From Nodosilinea sp. P-1105 (lineage in GTDB: Bacteria > Cyanobacteriota > Cyanobacteriia > Phormidesmidales > Phormidesmidaceae): a stretch of DNA of 64,000 bases. Shown here one piece after another: positions 28,279 to 37,350 of the stretch (the first letter of the stretch is position 1; the number at the start of each line of letters is the position of its first letter). The notes under the pieces were generated by a model. That model was given only the letters and a program-made list of their open reading frames with translations. It made no database searches and was not told the DNA's origin. A program made the translations under genes and the position numbers. Location of the stretch: NCBI RefSeq assembly GCF_012911975.1, contig NZ_SMDQ01000007.1, forward strand, positions 62,001 to 126,000, given 5' to 3'.

Positions 28279-28330
28279 TTCCTGCGGTAGGGCGCGATCG
28301 CGGCTTCCAAATCCTCATGTCTGTGCGATC
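28279..28330 (+). repeat. Left half of a second copy of the 28-kb element
   Basis: The stretch CCTGCGGTAGGGCGCGATCG onwards parallels the left end of the complete copy (28033-28085). It lies upstream of the orphan hicB gene. Confidence 0.65.
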
Positions 28331-28387
28331 GCACCTACGAGGATATTGATTTGGCCTATGATCGCCCTAGAGGCCACGGTGAAGCTT

Positions 28388-28612
28388 ATGCTGACTCGCT
28401 ATATCCAAACCGCGATGCACCAAGCGGTGTACGAGCTGCTAGACAACAACACCTTCTACGGTGAAATCCCTTCCTGCCCAGGCGTTTTGAGTAGTGCCAA
28501 CACCCTAGAAGCCTGTCGTGAGGAGCTGCAAAGCGTGCTTGAAGAATGGCTCATTCTGGGATTACGCCTTGGGCATACCTTACCTGTCCTTAACGGCGAG
28601 AATTTGCCGTAA
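28388..28612 (+). CDS. Orphan HicB-type antitoxin
   Basis: 74 residues from ATG 28388 (MLTRYIQTAMHQAVYELL); an ATG at 28358 is in frame but lacks a ribosome site. The domain follows the HicB pattern: a beta strand FYGEIPSCPGV, then T-L-E-A-CREEL and a helix VLEEWLILGLRL. HicB proteins normally neutralise a HicA mRNA interferase, but no hicA is adjacent. The gene is framed by the two halves of a repeat element (28279-28330 and 28618-28686). Confidence 0.75.
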   Translation: MLTRYIQTAMHQAVYELLDNNTFYGEIPSCPGVLSSANTLEACREELQSVLEEWLILGLRLGHTLPVLNGENLP

Positions 28613-28617
28613 ATCAG

Positions 28618-28686
28618 TTTCTCGCCGTGGTGCATTGCGGCGGGACGATGGCCAACAATCGGCCCAAAATACAATCGCGCCGCGAA
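28618..28686 (+). repeat. Right half of the second 28-kb element copy
   Basis: 27 nt from 28618 (TTTCTCGCCGTGGTGCATTG...) are identical to 28135-28161 of the complete copy, and CGCGCCGCGAA recurs at the end. Confidence 0.8.
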
Positions 28687-28723
28687 GACTCTTTGCCTGC
28701 CCCACATGCACTAGACTGGGGCT

Positions 28724-29212
28724 ATGACCTCTGAAAACGCCGACAAGCTCGACATTGAGCAACTGCCTAACCTGGCCATCCAACCCCAGACCAAAAACAG
28801 TGATGCGGGTTTGGCCCCTCTGCTGTTGACGGTGGTTGAACTGATTCGCCAGCTGATGGAAGCCCAGATCATTCGTCGGATGGAGGGGGGAGAGCTCAGC
28901 GACGAGGAGTTGGACCGAGCGGCCGAAAGCCTGCGCAAACTGGAAGAGCAGGTGGTACACCTGTGCGAAATTTTTGACGTTGACCCCGCTGACCTCAATA
29001 TTGACCTGGGGGAAATCGGCACCCTGCTCCCCCGGGAAGGTCACTACTACCCCGGCGAAAAATCCCCCAGCCCCACCATCTTGGAGCTGCTAGATCGGCT
29101 ATTAGCCACAGGAGTCGTCGTAGAAGGGGATCTGGATTTAGGGATGGCCCAACTCAGTTTGATTCAGGCCAAGCTGCGGTTAGTGCTCACCTCTAAACCG
29201 CTTGGGACCTAA
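28724..29212 (+). CDS. gvpK: Gas vesicle protein GvpK
   Basis: 162 residues. The GvpK core (LAPLLLTVVELIRQLMEAQ, RRMEGGELSDEELDRAAESL, DPADLNIDLGEIGTLLP) spans about 30-105. The C-terminal part (LELLDRLLATGVVVEGDLDLG) resembles the GvpA/GvpJ fold, as in other cyanobacterial GvpK. It is a minor protein needed for gas-vesicle assembly. It heads a three-gene set with gvpF/L and gvpG on the same strand. Confidence 0.95.
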   Translation: MTSENADKLDIEQLPNLAIQPQTKNSDAGLAPLLLTVVELIRQLMEAQIIRRMEGGELSDEELDRAAESLRKLEEQVVHLCEIFDVDPADLNIDLGEIGTLLPREGHYYPGEKSPSPTILELLDRLLATGVVVEGDLDLGMAQLSLIQAKLRLVLTSKPLGT

Positions 29213-29341
29213 CGTTCTGGGCGGAGAGGGTTAGGTTCTATGCCCGGATATCAACTTTGTATCGCTCTATGTGGACCTGTTGAGTCCCTCGGGGTTTTAG
29301 GGAACGTTGGGAACATCCCCCTATAATTCAGTCATTGCCCT

Positions 29342-30085
29342 ATGGCCGATCGCTATTATCTGTACGGAATTTTTCCTGCCCCTGGCCCCATCGACCTGGC
29401 CATAGATGGGTTAGACAAGCAGCCGGTGCAGGCTCACCGGCTAGACGGCTTTACCTTTCTCTATTCCGAGGCCTGCCAAAACCGTTACCTGGCCAGTCGC
29501 AAAAATCTACTGGGCCACGAGCGAGTGCTAGAAGCAGCTATGGAACAGGGGTTTCGCACCCTATTGCCGCTGCAGTTTGGGCTGATTGTTGAAGGCTGGA
29601 GTCAGGTGCAGCAGGACTTGGTTACTCCCCACGCTGAGGATCTCCGCCAGTTATTTGAGCGGCTGAAAGACAGCCGTGAAGTCAGTATCAAGGTGTTGTG
29701 GGAACCGACCACCGAACTAGAGCTGATGATGGCCGAAAATGACGCCCTAAGAGCCCAGCGGGACCAGTTAGAAGGCACCCAGTTGAGCATGGACCAGGTG
29801 ATCAAAATTGGGCAGGTGATTGAAGCGGCCCTGGAAGACCGTAAGCAAACTATTGTGGCTCAGTTTCGCGAGGCGTTAGGGCCTCTGGCGAAAGAGGCGA
29901 TCGAAAACGAGCCGATGACCGACTCGATGATTTTTAACGCCGCTTACCTCATCCCCTGGCATCACGAACCCGAGTTTAGCCAGGCGATCGAAGCGGTAGA
30001 TAGCCAGTTCGGCGATCGCCTGCGCATTCGTTACAACAACTTCACAGCCCCCTACAACTTCGCTCAGCTTAATCAGCTCAACTAA
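29342..30085 (+). CDS. gvpF: Gas vesicle protein GvpF/GvpL
   Basis: 247 residues. The family fold is visible from the start: DRYYLYGIFPAP, then LLPLQFGLIVE (about 80-90), a helical middle (ELELMMAENDALRAQRDQ), and a second ferredoxin-like part ending RIRYNNFTAPYNF. GvpF/L are accessory proteins thought to bind GvpA during nucleation. GvpF and GvpL are paralogous and I cannot separate them here. It lies 130 nt after gvpK and 2 nt before gvpG. Confidence 0.93.
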   Translation: MADRYYLYGIFPAPGPIDLAIDGLDKQPVQAHRLDGFTFLYSEACQNRYLASRKNLLGHERVLEAAMEQGFRTLLPLQFGLIVEGWSQVQQDLVTPHAEDLRQLFERLKDSREVSIKVLWEPTTELELMMAENDALRAQRDQLEGTQLSMDQVIKIGQVIEAALEDRKQTIVAQFREALGPLAKEAIENEPMTDSMIFNAAYLIPWHHEPEFSQAIEAVDSQFGDRLRIRYNNFTAPYNFAQLNQLN

Positions 30086-30087
30086 CT

Positions 30088-30342
30088 ATGTTGCTAAAAC
30101 TACTGTTTGCCCCCGTACTTGGTCCTGTAGAAGGGGTTAGCTGGATTGCCGATAAAATCCTAGAGCAGGCTGATGTGGCTACCAACGATATGGAAAGCTT
30201 GCAAAAACAGCTGCTGACCCTGCAAATGTCCTTCGATATGGGAGATGTATCAGAAGAAGACTTTGAGGCACAAGAAGAAGAGATTCTACTGGCTATGCAA
30301 GCGATTGAAGACGAAGAAAACGGGCCAGATAGTCCAGAGTAA
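30088..30342 (+). CDS. gvpG: Gas vesicle protein GvpG
   Basis: 84 residues, the expected length. The N terminus MLLKLLFAPVLGPVEGVSWIADKI is the GvpG signature; the rest is a charged amphipathic helix (SFDMGDVSEEDFEAQEEEIL). It is an assembly factor. It starts 2 nt after the gvpF/L stop codon, indicating translational coupling. Confidence 0.95.
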   Translation: MLLKLLFAPVLGPVEGVSWIADKILEQADVATNDMESLQKQLLTLQMSFDMGDVSEEDFEAQEEEILLAMQAIEDEENGPDSPE

Positions 30343-30514
30343 TGTTGCAGAACCACAGCATCTAAACCGCAGAATTTAGGCGTTACTTAAATTAGGCATG
30401 AAACTTCAGCAGGGCCATCTACCCGGTCCCTTTACTGGTATGCCCCGAAAGGCGATAAGTCGCGTCTCAGGTAAGCTTTCGTAGAAAAAGCTAATCAAAC
30501 CAAGCTCAATTAAA

Positions 30515-30586
30515 CTGGGGTGCTAGGATTCGAACCTAGGAATGCCGGGACCAAAACCCGGTGCCTTACCGCTTGGCGACACCCCA
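30515..30586 (-). tRNA. tRNA-Gln (TTG anticodon)
   Basis: 72 nt reading TGGGGTGTCGCCAAGCGGTA at the 5' end. The acceptor stem TGGGGTG/CACCCCA is perfect, the anticodon arm is CCGGG-TTTTGGT-CCCGG (anticodon TTG), the T arm is CCTAG-GTTCGAAT-CCTAG class, and the discriminator is G. CCA is not encoded. Confidence 0.97.
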
Positions 30587-31003
30587 TTAACGGCGCTTTT
30601 GTAATATAGCAGGTCAGGCCGCAGCTGTGTCAAGATTTTTGCTTCTACGAATTATGGCTGAACTGTAGCCCTGAATCAGCAGAGCTGCCTCACGGAGTTC
30701 GTATAATAGATAACTGACATACCCGTAGGCTTTGACCATCAGCATTAGTCAAGCCCAAACTGATACCACTGATATCCCAAAAAATACGGTTACCGTACCC
30801 ATGCATCTACCCTCGGTTGACCGTAGCATCCAAACTGTAGCATCGAAATTGATGTTTGTAGGCTGGGCAGGCCAAGCTGTCTAGCCAGCGAGATACCTGT
30901 CCTACGGGTTGCCACGATTTATGGCGGCTTGCTGTGGGGCTGAACAGATCGTCCTTCCAAATCGTTTCTCAAGCTTAACTCCAGATGGCACCCTGGATTT
31001 CCT
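30587..31003. other. Intergenic region, tRNA-Gln to DUF3095-like gene
   Basis: 417 nt. It contains the tRNA promoter side and the leader of the next gene. An overlapping frame at 30909-31109 is not supported. Nothing else is recognised. Confidence 0.5.
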
Positions 31004-31807
31004 ATGGCTAACGCTAACTTTTATGCTTCGCTTCCAGCCTTTGACCACTTCTCAGACCTGGCAAATCCAACTAATTTTACAGATGCTCCTGAAGACTGGT
31101 ACATCTTAATTACTGATGTGGTGAATTCCACCCAGGCGATCGCGGCCGGTCGTTACAAAGAGGTCAACGTGTTAGGAGCCAGTTCGATTATGGCGGTTCT
31201 AAATGCTGTTGCTCCCCTAGAGATACCGTTTGTCTTCGGTGGAGACGGAGCAACCATGCTCGTACCCCCCACTGAACTACAGCGGGCGCGACAGGCGCTA
31301 TTGGGAATTCGTCGCCTAGCACAAGAATCGTTTGGGCTAGACCTGCGCATAGGGGTTGTGCCTCTAGCCGCAGTTCCTGTCCAGCACGCTGTCAAGGTAG
31401 CCAAGTTACGACTGACCAAAACCTACGGTCAGGCTAGTTTCATCGGCGGTGGGCTAACCTATGCCACGGAACTGGTTAAGCAGTACAAAACCAATACCCG
31501 GGCGGCGACCGATCACCGCAAGATTGATGATGCCCTGCACATGGTGATTTCTGGCAGTCCTGCTCAGACCCAGCAACTGAGCGACTACCTAGAACAGCGG
31601 TTTCGCCAGGGCCATTTAGTCTACGGTCTGCATGTCTCTGATCGAGCACTCATGACCTGCCTAATCATGAACCGTCGCGATCGCCACTTTCACCTGATTG
31701 ACGGTGCCGACGGGGGGTATACCCTAGCGGCTCAACAGATGAAAGCCAGGCTCAAGGCCAAAGCCCAGAACTGGCGCACCTATGCCCAGCTAGCGAGGAG
31801 GGCGTAA
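31004..31807 (+). CDS. DUF3095 protein, apparently with an internal deletion
   Basis: 267 residues. The N-terminal part (WYILITDVVNSTQAIAAGRYKEVN, FVFGGDGATMLVP) resembles nucleotide-cyclase-type domains as annotated for DUF3095. The C-terminal part (LVYGLHVSDRALMTCLIMNR, FHLIDGADGGYTLAAQQMKA) is the family's end. Full members are about 380 residues as I recall, and the junction around ATDHRKIDDALHMVISGSPA skips the usual middle. The frame is intact, so it may still be expressed. ATG 31004 precedes the conserved start. Confidence 0.75.
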   Translation: MANANFYASLPAFDHFSDLANPTNFTDAPEDWYILITDVVNSTQAIAAGRYKEVNVLGASSIMAVLNAVAPLEIPFVFGGDGATMLVPPTELQRARQALLGIRRLAQESFGLDLRIGVVPLAAVPVQHAVKVAKLRLTKTYGQASFIGGGLTYATELVKQYKTNTRAATDHRKIDDALHMVISGSPAQTQQLSDYLEQRFRQGHLVYGLHVSDRALMTCLIMNRRDRHFHLIDGADGGYTLAAQQMKARLKAKAQNWRTYAQLARRA

Positions 31808-32114
31808 GCGAACTAAGCTGGCCTATCCTAACCTCGGAGACGGGATGCAACAAAGCACCCATACCAAAGCATCCATACTCTGGGGGTGCAAGACGCCCAA
31901 AGCCTTTCTCCCCTGCTTTGCTCACCCCGCCCTACGTTCTGCTGCGGCTACGCGCGGGCATCGCCCTAGTGTTCTGTGAAGCCAGAAGTGGCGGGTCAGC
32001 AGGGCCTAGGATACACGGTGCAAGGTCGGCTCACCTTAAACCGCATACCGTAAACCGTGAACCCTAAGTCACATCTCTCGTCATTATTTTTTTGACTGAC
32101 TACTAAGTTCGTCC
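31808..32114. other. Convergent intergenic region
   Basis: 307 nt between the DUF3095-like gene and argJ, convergent. It includes a T-rich end (32087-32094) that may help terminate the plus-strand transcript. No gene seen. Confidence 0.45.
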
Positions 32115-33356
32115 CTATGTCGTATATTCCGCATTGATCTTGACGTAGTCATAGCTCAAATCACAGCCCCAGGCCTGGCCAGTGCCAGGGCCATCGCCAA
32201 TCCGCACATGGATAGCCACAGTATCGCTCTTCAGATACTCGCCCTGGGTGGCCTGGGTCAGGTAGGCGCTGGCTGCCGGGCGGTCAAAGGCTAGGGGTTG
32301 ACCGTGCTCCATTAGGAGCATATCCCCTAATTGTATGCGTAGGTCATTCTGGTCGAAGGCCACTCCAGCCCGGCCAGCGGCGGCGGCAATGCGGCCCCAG
32401 TTGGGGTCGTGCCCAAAGATGGCCGATTTTACCAAGGAAGACCCGGCAATGGTACGGGCCACTTGATTGGCGACGGCTTGGTTGGCAGCGCCGGAAACGT
32501 TAACTTCGATCAGGCAGGTGGCCCCTTCCCCGTCACGGGCAATGGCTTTAGCCAGGTGCTGGCATACAGCCGTTAGCATCGCTTCCAATTGATTGGCCTC
32601 AGCCCCTTCATCCATGATCGCCGGAGTCCGGGATTCACCATTGGCCAGGGCCAGTAGGCAATCGTTGGTGCTGGTGTCGCCGTCTACGGTGATTTGATTA
32701 AAACTGCGATCGGCGGCCCGGCGTAGCATGTCTTGCCATAGGGTGGGGGAAACAGTGGCGTCGCAGGTGACAAAAGCTAGCATGGTGGCCATGTTGGGAT
32801 GAATCATGCCCGAGCCTTTGGCGATGCCACCAATGCGTACGGGGCGATCGTGAATCGTGGTTTCTAACGCCACGGACTTGGTCACCAGGTCGGTGGTGAT
32901 GATGGCGCTAGCCGCCGCATCAGACCCAATGGCAGACAGGCTCTGGACCAATGGGGGGATGCCGGCTTTTAGCTGTTCCATTTTGATCGGTTGGCCAATC
33001 ACCCCGGTAGAGGCAATCAGTACGGCTTCTGGTGCTATGCCCAGGGCAGCGGCTAGGGTTTCGGCGCTGTCTACGGCATCCACCCAGCCCTGATTACCGG
33101 TACAGGCGTTGGCTTGGCCCGCATTAACTAAAATGGCTCTGGCACTAGACTTGGCCTCTAGCCGTTGATAGCAGTAGTCGACACAGGCCGCTCGCACATG
33201 GCTGGTGGTAAAGACTCCTGCTGCGATCGCATCACAGTCTGAATAAATCAGAGCTAGATCTGCCGCGCCTGATGGCTTTAGACCAGCGACAACACCCGCC
33301 GCTTGAAACCCCTTGGGCGCAGTTACCCCTCCGTCGACTATCCGCCAGTCTGCCAT
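32115..33356 (-). CDS. argJ: Bifunctional ornithine acetyltransferase/N-acetylglutamate synthase
   Basis: 413 residues from ATG 33356 (MADWRIVDGGVTAPKGF); a GTG-type extension to 33371 is less likely. ArgJ recycles acetyl groups in arginine synthesis and self-cleaves into two subunits. The cleavage motif is present (GSGMIHPNMATMLAFVTCDA, nucleophile Thr after Ala). Downstream motifs NQITVDGDTSTND and GHDPNWGRI are complete. It is separated from gatB by that gene's terminator, so it has its own promoter. Confidence 0.97.
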   Translation of the reverse strand: MADWRIVDGGVTAPKGFQAAGVVAGLKPSGAADLALIYSDCDAIAAGVFTTSHVRAACVDYCYQRLEAKSSARAILVNAGQANACTGNQGWVDAVDSAETLAAALGIAPEAVLIASTGVIGQPIKMEQLKAGIPPLVQSLSAIGSDAAASAIITTDLVTKSVALETTIHDRPVRIGGIAKGSGMIHPNMATMLAFVTCDATVSPTLWQDMLRRAADRSFNQITVDGDTSTNDCLLALANGESRTPAIMDEGAEANQLEAMLTAVCQHLAKAIARDGEGATCLIEVNVSGAANQAVANQVARTIAGSSLVKSAIFGHDPNWGRIAAAAGRAGVAFDQNDLRIQLGDMLLMEHGQPLAFDRPAASAYLTQATQGEYLKSDTVAIHVRIGDGPGTGQAWGCDLSYDYVKINAEYTT

Positions 33357-33432
33357 GGCCTCTCCGTACAATGCTGATCAGCTTCCACGGGATTATAGCA
33401 ACCACCTCTTACCAGAACGACGTCCCTAGCGA

Positions 33433-33462
33433 CAAAAAAAAAGGAGAGCCCAAAAGCTCTCC
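33433..33462 (-). terminator. Rho-independent terminator of gatB
   Basis: On the minus strand, stem GGAGAGC/GCTCTCC with loop TTTTGG is followed directly by nine or ten Ts (33442-33433). It lies about 145 nt after the gatB stop codon. Confidence 0.9.
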
Positions 33463-33607
33463 CTACCATCAGGGTGCATCTGGTATCATGTTAACCCAGA
33501 AAAAGCACGGGGGGTAAGACCCCTTATTTAAAGTTTCAACAAAACTTAGCCATCCACATTACAGGGGATTACCCATTGACGTTGTACGAGAATAGGGCCG
33601 TTGGTGG

Positions 33608-35095
33608 CTAGCCGTTCAGTTTCTTACTCAGCAGCTGATTACTGAGCTTAGGATCGACCCGTCCACCGCTGCGCTTCATGAGTTGACCGACGAAGAACCC
33701 TTGAAGTTTCTTCTTGCCGCCGCGATAGGCCTCCAGTTCGGCCGGATGATCAGTCAGCACCTGGTCAATCATGGCGTTGATTGTCGTTGGGTCAGAAATC
33801 TGGCTTAGGCCCCGTTCTTCAACGATGGCTTTTGGGGATCCCCCCTGGGCCAAAAGCTCGGGCAGTAGGTCTTTGCCAATCTTATTGCTGATCGTACCCG
33901 CCTCAATCAGCTGCACCAGTTCTGCTAGGAGATCTGGGGTTAGCGGCAGCTCGTCAATCGTCAGCTTTTCGGCATTCAGGTAAGCCGCTATGTCCTGGGT
34001 AATCCAGTTGGCGGCTAGTTTGGGGTCGCCCCCTGCTGTGACCGTAGCCTCGAAGTACTCGGTGATGGCCCGCTCATCGCTGATGACCCGGGCATCATAG
34101 GCTGAAAGGCCGAATTCTGCCTCGTAGCGGCTGCGCTTTTGGGCTGGCAGTTCCGGTAGTTCCTTCTGCCAGGCGTTTTTTTGCTCAACTGACACGACAA
34201 TCGGGGGCAGGTCGGGTTCAGGAAAATAGCGATAGTCACTAGACCCTTCTTTCGAACGCATGCTTTTGGTGCGTTGCCCCGCCTCATCCCACAGGCGAGT
34301 TTCTTGAACAATCGCTTCCCCAGACTCATTGGCTTTGATCTGGCGGTCGATTTCGTAATCAATCGCCTTCTGGATGGCACTAAAGGAGTTCATATTCTTG
34401 ATCTCCACCTTGGTGCCAAAGGCCTCTTGCCCCACAGGGCGCACCGAAATATTGACGTCACAACGCAGGGACCCTTCCTGCATGTTGCCGTCGCTAATGC
34501 CCAGGTAACGCACAATTCGCTGTAGCTCTTGGGCGTACTCTGCGGCCTCCAGGCCACTGCGAATGTCGGGTTCTGACACGATCTCGATCAGCGGCACCCC
34601 AGCCCGGTTGTAGTCCACCAGGGAGTAGGTGGACCCGGCCAGCCGGTCACTGCCTGCATGTACCAGCTTGCCTGCATCTTCTTCCATGTGCAGACGAGTG
34701 ATACCGATGCGCTTGCGAGTCGCGTCCTTAGTTTTCTTGTCAATCAACTCAATTTCCAGCCAGCCGTGCTCGGCAATGGGTAAGTCGTACTGGGAAATTT
34801 GGTAGTTTTTGGGCAGGTCGGGGTAGAAGTACTGCTTGCGATCGAACTTGGAATAAGGGGCGATCTGGCAATTTAAGGCCAGCCCAGCCTTAACAGCATA
34901 CTCCAGCACTTTTTGGTTGAGCACCGGCAGTACCCCTGGCATGCCCAACACAATCGGGTCGATGTAGGTGTTGGGGTCTGCCCCAAAGGCCGTGGAGGCA
35001 GGGGAGAAAATCTTGGTGTCGGTACACAGCTGACAGTGGGTTTCGAGACCAATGATGGCTTCGTACTGGGTTTTGGCCGGGGCCGCAGTGGTCAT
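33608..35095 (-). CDS. gatB: Aspartyl/glutamyl-tRNA amidotransferase subunit B
   Basis: 495 residues from ATG 35095; a TTG at 35110 is upstream. GatB binds the mischarged tRNA and, within GatCAB, makes Gln-tRNAGln (and Asn-tRNAAsn). Hallmarks: IGLETHCQL, the cradle domain with [34 protein letters not shown], the helical and YqeY/tail domain ending [19 protein letters not shown]. The length is normal. A strong terminator follows. The nearby tRNA-Gln is a natural substrate but is not in the same transcript. Confidence 0.98.
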   Translation of the reverse strand: MTTAAPAKTQYEAIIGLETHCQLCTDTKIFSPASTAFGADPNTYIDPIVLGMPGVLPVLNQKVLEYAVKAGLALNCQIAPYSKFDRKQYFYPDLPKNYQISQYDLPIAEHGWLEIELIDKKTKDATRKRIGITRLHMEEDAGKLVHAGSDRLAGSTYSLVDYNRAGVPLIEIVSEPDIRSGLEAAEYAQELQRIVRYLGISDGNMQEGSLRCDVNISVRPVGQEAFGTKVEIKNMNSFSAIQKAIDYEIDRQIKANESGEAIVQETRLWDEAGQRTKSMRSKEGSSDYRYFPEPDLPPIVVSVEQKNAWQKELPELPAQKRSRYEAEFGLSAYDARVISDERAITEYFEATVTAGGDPKLAANWITQDIAAYLNAEKLTIDELPLTPDLLAELVQLIEAGTISNKIGKDLLPELLAQGGSPKAIVEERGLSQISDPTTINAMIDQVLTDHPAELEAYRGGKKKLQGFFVGQLMKRSGGRVDPKLSNQLLSKKLNG

Positions 35096-35242
35096 AGACT
35101 GCTCCAACAAATCACGATGACGTAACCATTGTAGCGGGATGGGGGAAGGTGAAGTGTGGTAGATACCCCACCGTCCCCTTGCCCCATTCCCGGCCCGGGC
35201 AGACTACCCAGGTCTGCCCCTACGGAACCCATTCACTCGCCC

Positions 35243-36325
35243 CTAACGGCCAGCCTGGAGGCCAGCTTGGCGGGCGGCTTCGACCCATTGATCAAACTGC
35301 TCCTGGTTTTCGGCCACCCAGTCTTCCGCATGGCGGCGAATGTCGGTGGGGCTGTCTTCGCCATCGCGCATCAACTGGTTTTGGGCGCTGACATCTTCAA
35401 TCGGGATTTCTACCAACCTAAAGAATTCAGCGGCAGCCGCATTGCTGTCGTAGAAGTCCTGATTGGCCAAAATTTCCTGGGTATCTACGGCAAACCCCAA
35501 GTTGAGCCCATCGACAATCGTATCGGCTTCGTCAACATCCCCCTGTTCAGCGGGTAGGGACGTGTAAGGCACTTCTAACCAGACCACATCCTCATCTTCC
35601 CGCAGCACACCGCTGACCCAGAGAGGGGTCCAGGTGTAGTAGAAAATGGGTTCTCCCTGGTTAAAGCGAGTGATGGTGTCGGCCATCAGGGCAAAATACT
35701 GCCCCTGGTCGTGCTGCACCGTGTCTCGCAAGCCATACTCATCCAGGTGATGTTCAATCACCAACTCGCAGCCCCAGCCGGGGTTACAGCCGGTCAGGTT
35801 GGCCCGACCATTGCCATCGGTGTCAAATAGAGCAGCAATCTCAGGGTCAGCGAGTTGGTCCAGGCTGGTGATGTCATGCTCTTCGGCGGTGGCTTTGTCG
35901 ATTTTGTACCCTTGCAGCACGTTGTCGATAAACACCCCGGTGCGCTCTAGGCGCTCGTCACCGCCACTGTTTTCAAAAAAGTCGGTGTGCAGCCGGGTCC
36001 AGTGGGCCGCCGTAAAGTCAATGCCACCCCCGGCAATATCCACATGCAGGGTGGCGTACTCTAGCTCCAGACCCCGCTGGACTTCATAGCCCAGCTGTTC
36101 TAAGCCAATGTTGACCACTTCGGTTTGAAACAGTTCTTCCAGCACCGAGTAGCCAGGGGTCACCATCACCCCCGCGCCGGGCTGGTCATTGTCTCCTGGG
36201 GTTTCGGTGACCTGGGTTCCTGGGTCACAGGCGGCTAGGCCAGTCAGGGTGGCGGTCGCCAGGGCGATCGCACTGACCGGTCGAGCCCAATTAGACATCA
36301 TAGACATTGGCATTAAGGTCTTCAT
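35243..36325 (-). CDS. proX: Glycine betaine/proline ABC transporter, substrate-binding lipoprotein
   Basis: 360 residues from ATG 36325; the longer frame overlaps proW and lacks a signal. A lipoprotein signal ends at LTGLAAC (Cys about residue 33). The OpuAC-type binding domain follows, with Trp/Tyr-rich loops (AAHWTRLHTDFF, FYYTWTPLWVSGVL) that would form the aromatic cage for quaternary amines. It is the last gene of the proV-proW-proX operon, 43 nt after proW. Osmotic induction is expected but not visible. Confidence 0.9.
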   Translation of the reverse strand: MKTLMPMSMMSNWARPVSAIALATATLTGLAACDPGTQVTETPGDNDQPGAGVMVTPGYSVLEELFQTEVVNIGLEQLGYEVQRGLELEYATLHVDIAGGGIDFTAAHWTRLHTDFFENSGGDERLERTGVFIDNVLQGYKIDKATAEEHDITSLDQLADPEIAALFDTDGNGRANLTGCNPGWGCELVIEHHLDEYGLRDTVQHDQGQYFALMADTITRFNQGEPIFYYTWTPLWVSGVLREDEDVVWLEVPYTSLPAEQGDVDEADTIVDGLNLGFAVDTQEILANQDFYDSNAAAAEFFRLVEIPIEDVSAQNQLMRDGEDSPTDIRRHAEDWVAENQEQFDQWVEAARQAGLQAGR

Positions 36326-36368
36326 AACAAACGTTGTTTTTGAAACGACAAGCCGCAAAGCGGCAGAT

Positions 36369-37325
36369 TTAGGCTTTAGCTGAGACCTGGCGACGGTTGA
36401 GCAGACTGCGAATCGCCCCGATGGGTCCCCGTTCGTTCCAGGTGAGGCCATCTTTGGGGGGGTTGCCCATGGCCTGGGTCAACCGATCTAGCACCACCGC
36501 CAGCACCACAATCCCCAGTCCCCCCACGGCGGCCAACCCCACATCCAGGCGGCCAATCCCACGATTCACCATTTGCCCCAGACCTTCCACGGCAATCAGG
36601 GAGGCAATCACCACCATAGATAGAGCCAACATGATGGACTGGTTGACCCCGGCCAAGATGGTCGGCATCGCCAGCGGAATTTGCACATCCCACAGCATTT
36701 GGTTGGGGGTGGACCCAAAGGCCAGGGATGCCTCAACCGCTTCGGTGGACACTTGGCGAATGCCAATGTTAGTCAGACGAATCAGCGGCGGCACCGCAAA
36801 AATAAAGGTGACAATTACCCCAGGCACTTTGCCCGTACCAAACAGCATCACCACTGGTACTAAATACACAAAGGCTGGAAGGGTCTGCATAGCATCTAAG
36901 ATGGGGCGAATCAGACCTTCAACCCGGTGGCTGCGGGCAGCGGCAATGCCGAGGGGTAACCCCACCACAATGCACAACACCACGGCGGTAATCACTAGGG
37001 ATAGGGTGGTCATCGATTCCCGCCAGGCCCCCATCAGGCCAACGAAGATCAGGGCGGCCATGCTACCCCAGGCTAGCCGTCGACCGCCAAACTGCCAGGC
37101 GATCAGGCCTAATATCCCCAAAAAGAGGATGGGCGGTAGCCAGAGAAAAAAGTCTTCGATGCCGTTGAGTACGGCACCAATGGGCCAACGGATCAGCTGA
37201 AACAGCCAGCGAAAGTTGGTGACAACCCAATTGACTAAAGCGGCAATCCAGTCGGCCACGGGAATGAGTTCGGTGGATTGACCGCGAAATAGCCAGTTGA
37301 GAAAGTCGGAGATCCAGGGAGTCAT
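36369..37325 (-). CDS. proW: Glycine betaine/proline ABC transporter permease
   Basis: 318 residues with a hydrophobic N-terminal part (about 1-100), then the BPD_transp_1 permease core with the EAA-type loop (EASLAFGSTPNQMLWDVQIPLAMPTILAG) that docks to the ATPase. GLGQMVNRGIGRLDVGLAAVGGLGIVV is typical of ProW/OpuAB. Start ATG 37325 lies 25 nt after the proV stop codon. Confidence 0.93.
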   Translation of the reverse strand: MTPWISDFLNWLFRGQSTELIPVADWIAALVNWVVTNFRWLFQLIRWPIGAVLNGIEDFFLWLPPILFLGILGLIAWQFGGRRLAWGSMAALIFVGLMGAWRESMTTLSLVITAVVLCIVVGLPLGIAAARSHRVEGLIRPILDAMQTLPAFVYLVPVVMLFGTGKVPGVIVTFIFAVPPLIRLTNIGIRQVSTEAVEASLAFGSTPNQMLWDVQIPLAMPTILAGVNQSIMLALSMVVIASLIAVEGLGQMVNRGIGRLDVGLAAVGGLGIVVLAVVLDRLTQAMGNPPKDGLTWNERGPIGAIRSLLNRRQVSAKA

Positions 37326-37350
37326 GGGGGAGGGTAAGAGGTGACGTTAA

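Noticed and set aside
36397-37200. 267-codon plus-strand frame
   Set aside because: Antisense to proW; composition (R, P, T, S) and lack of motifs mark it as a shadow.
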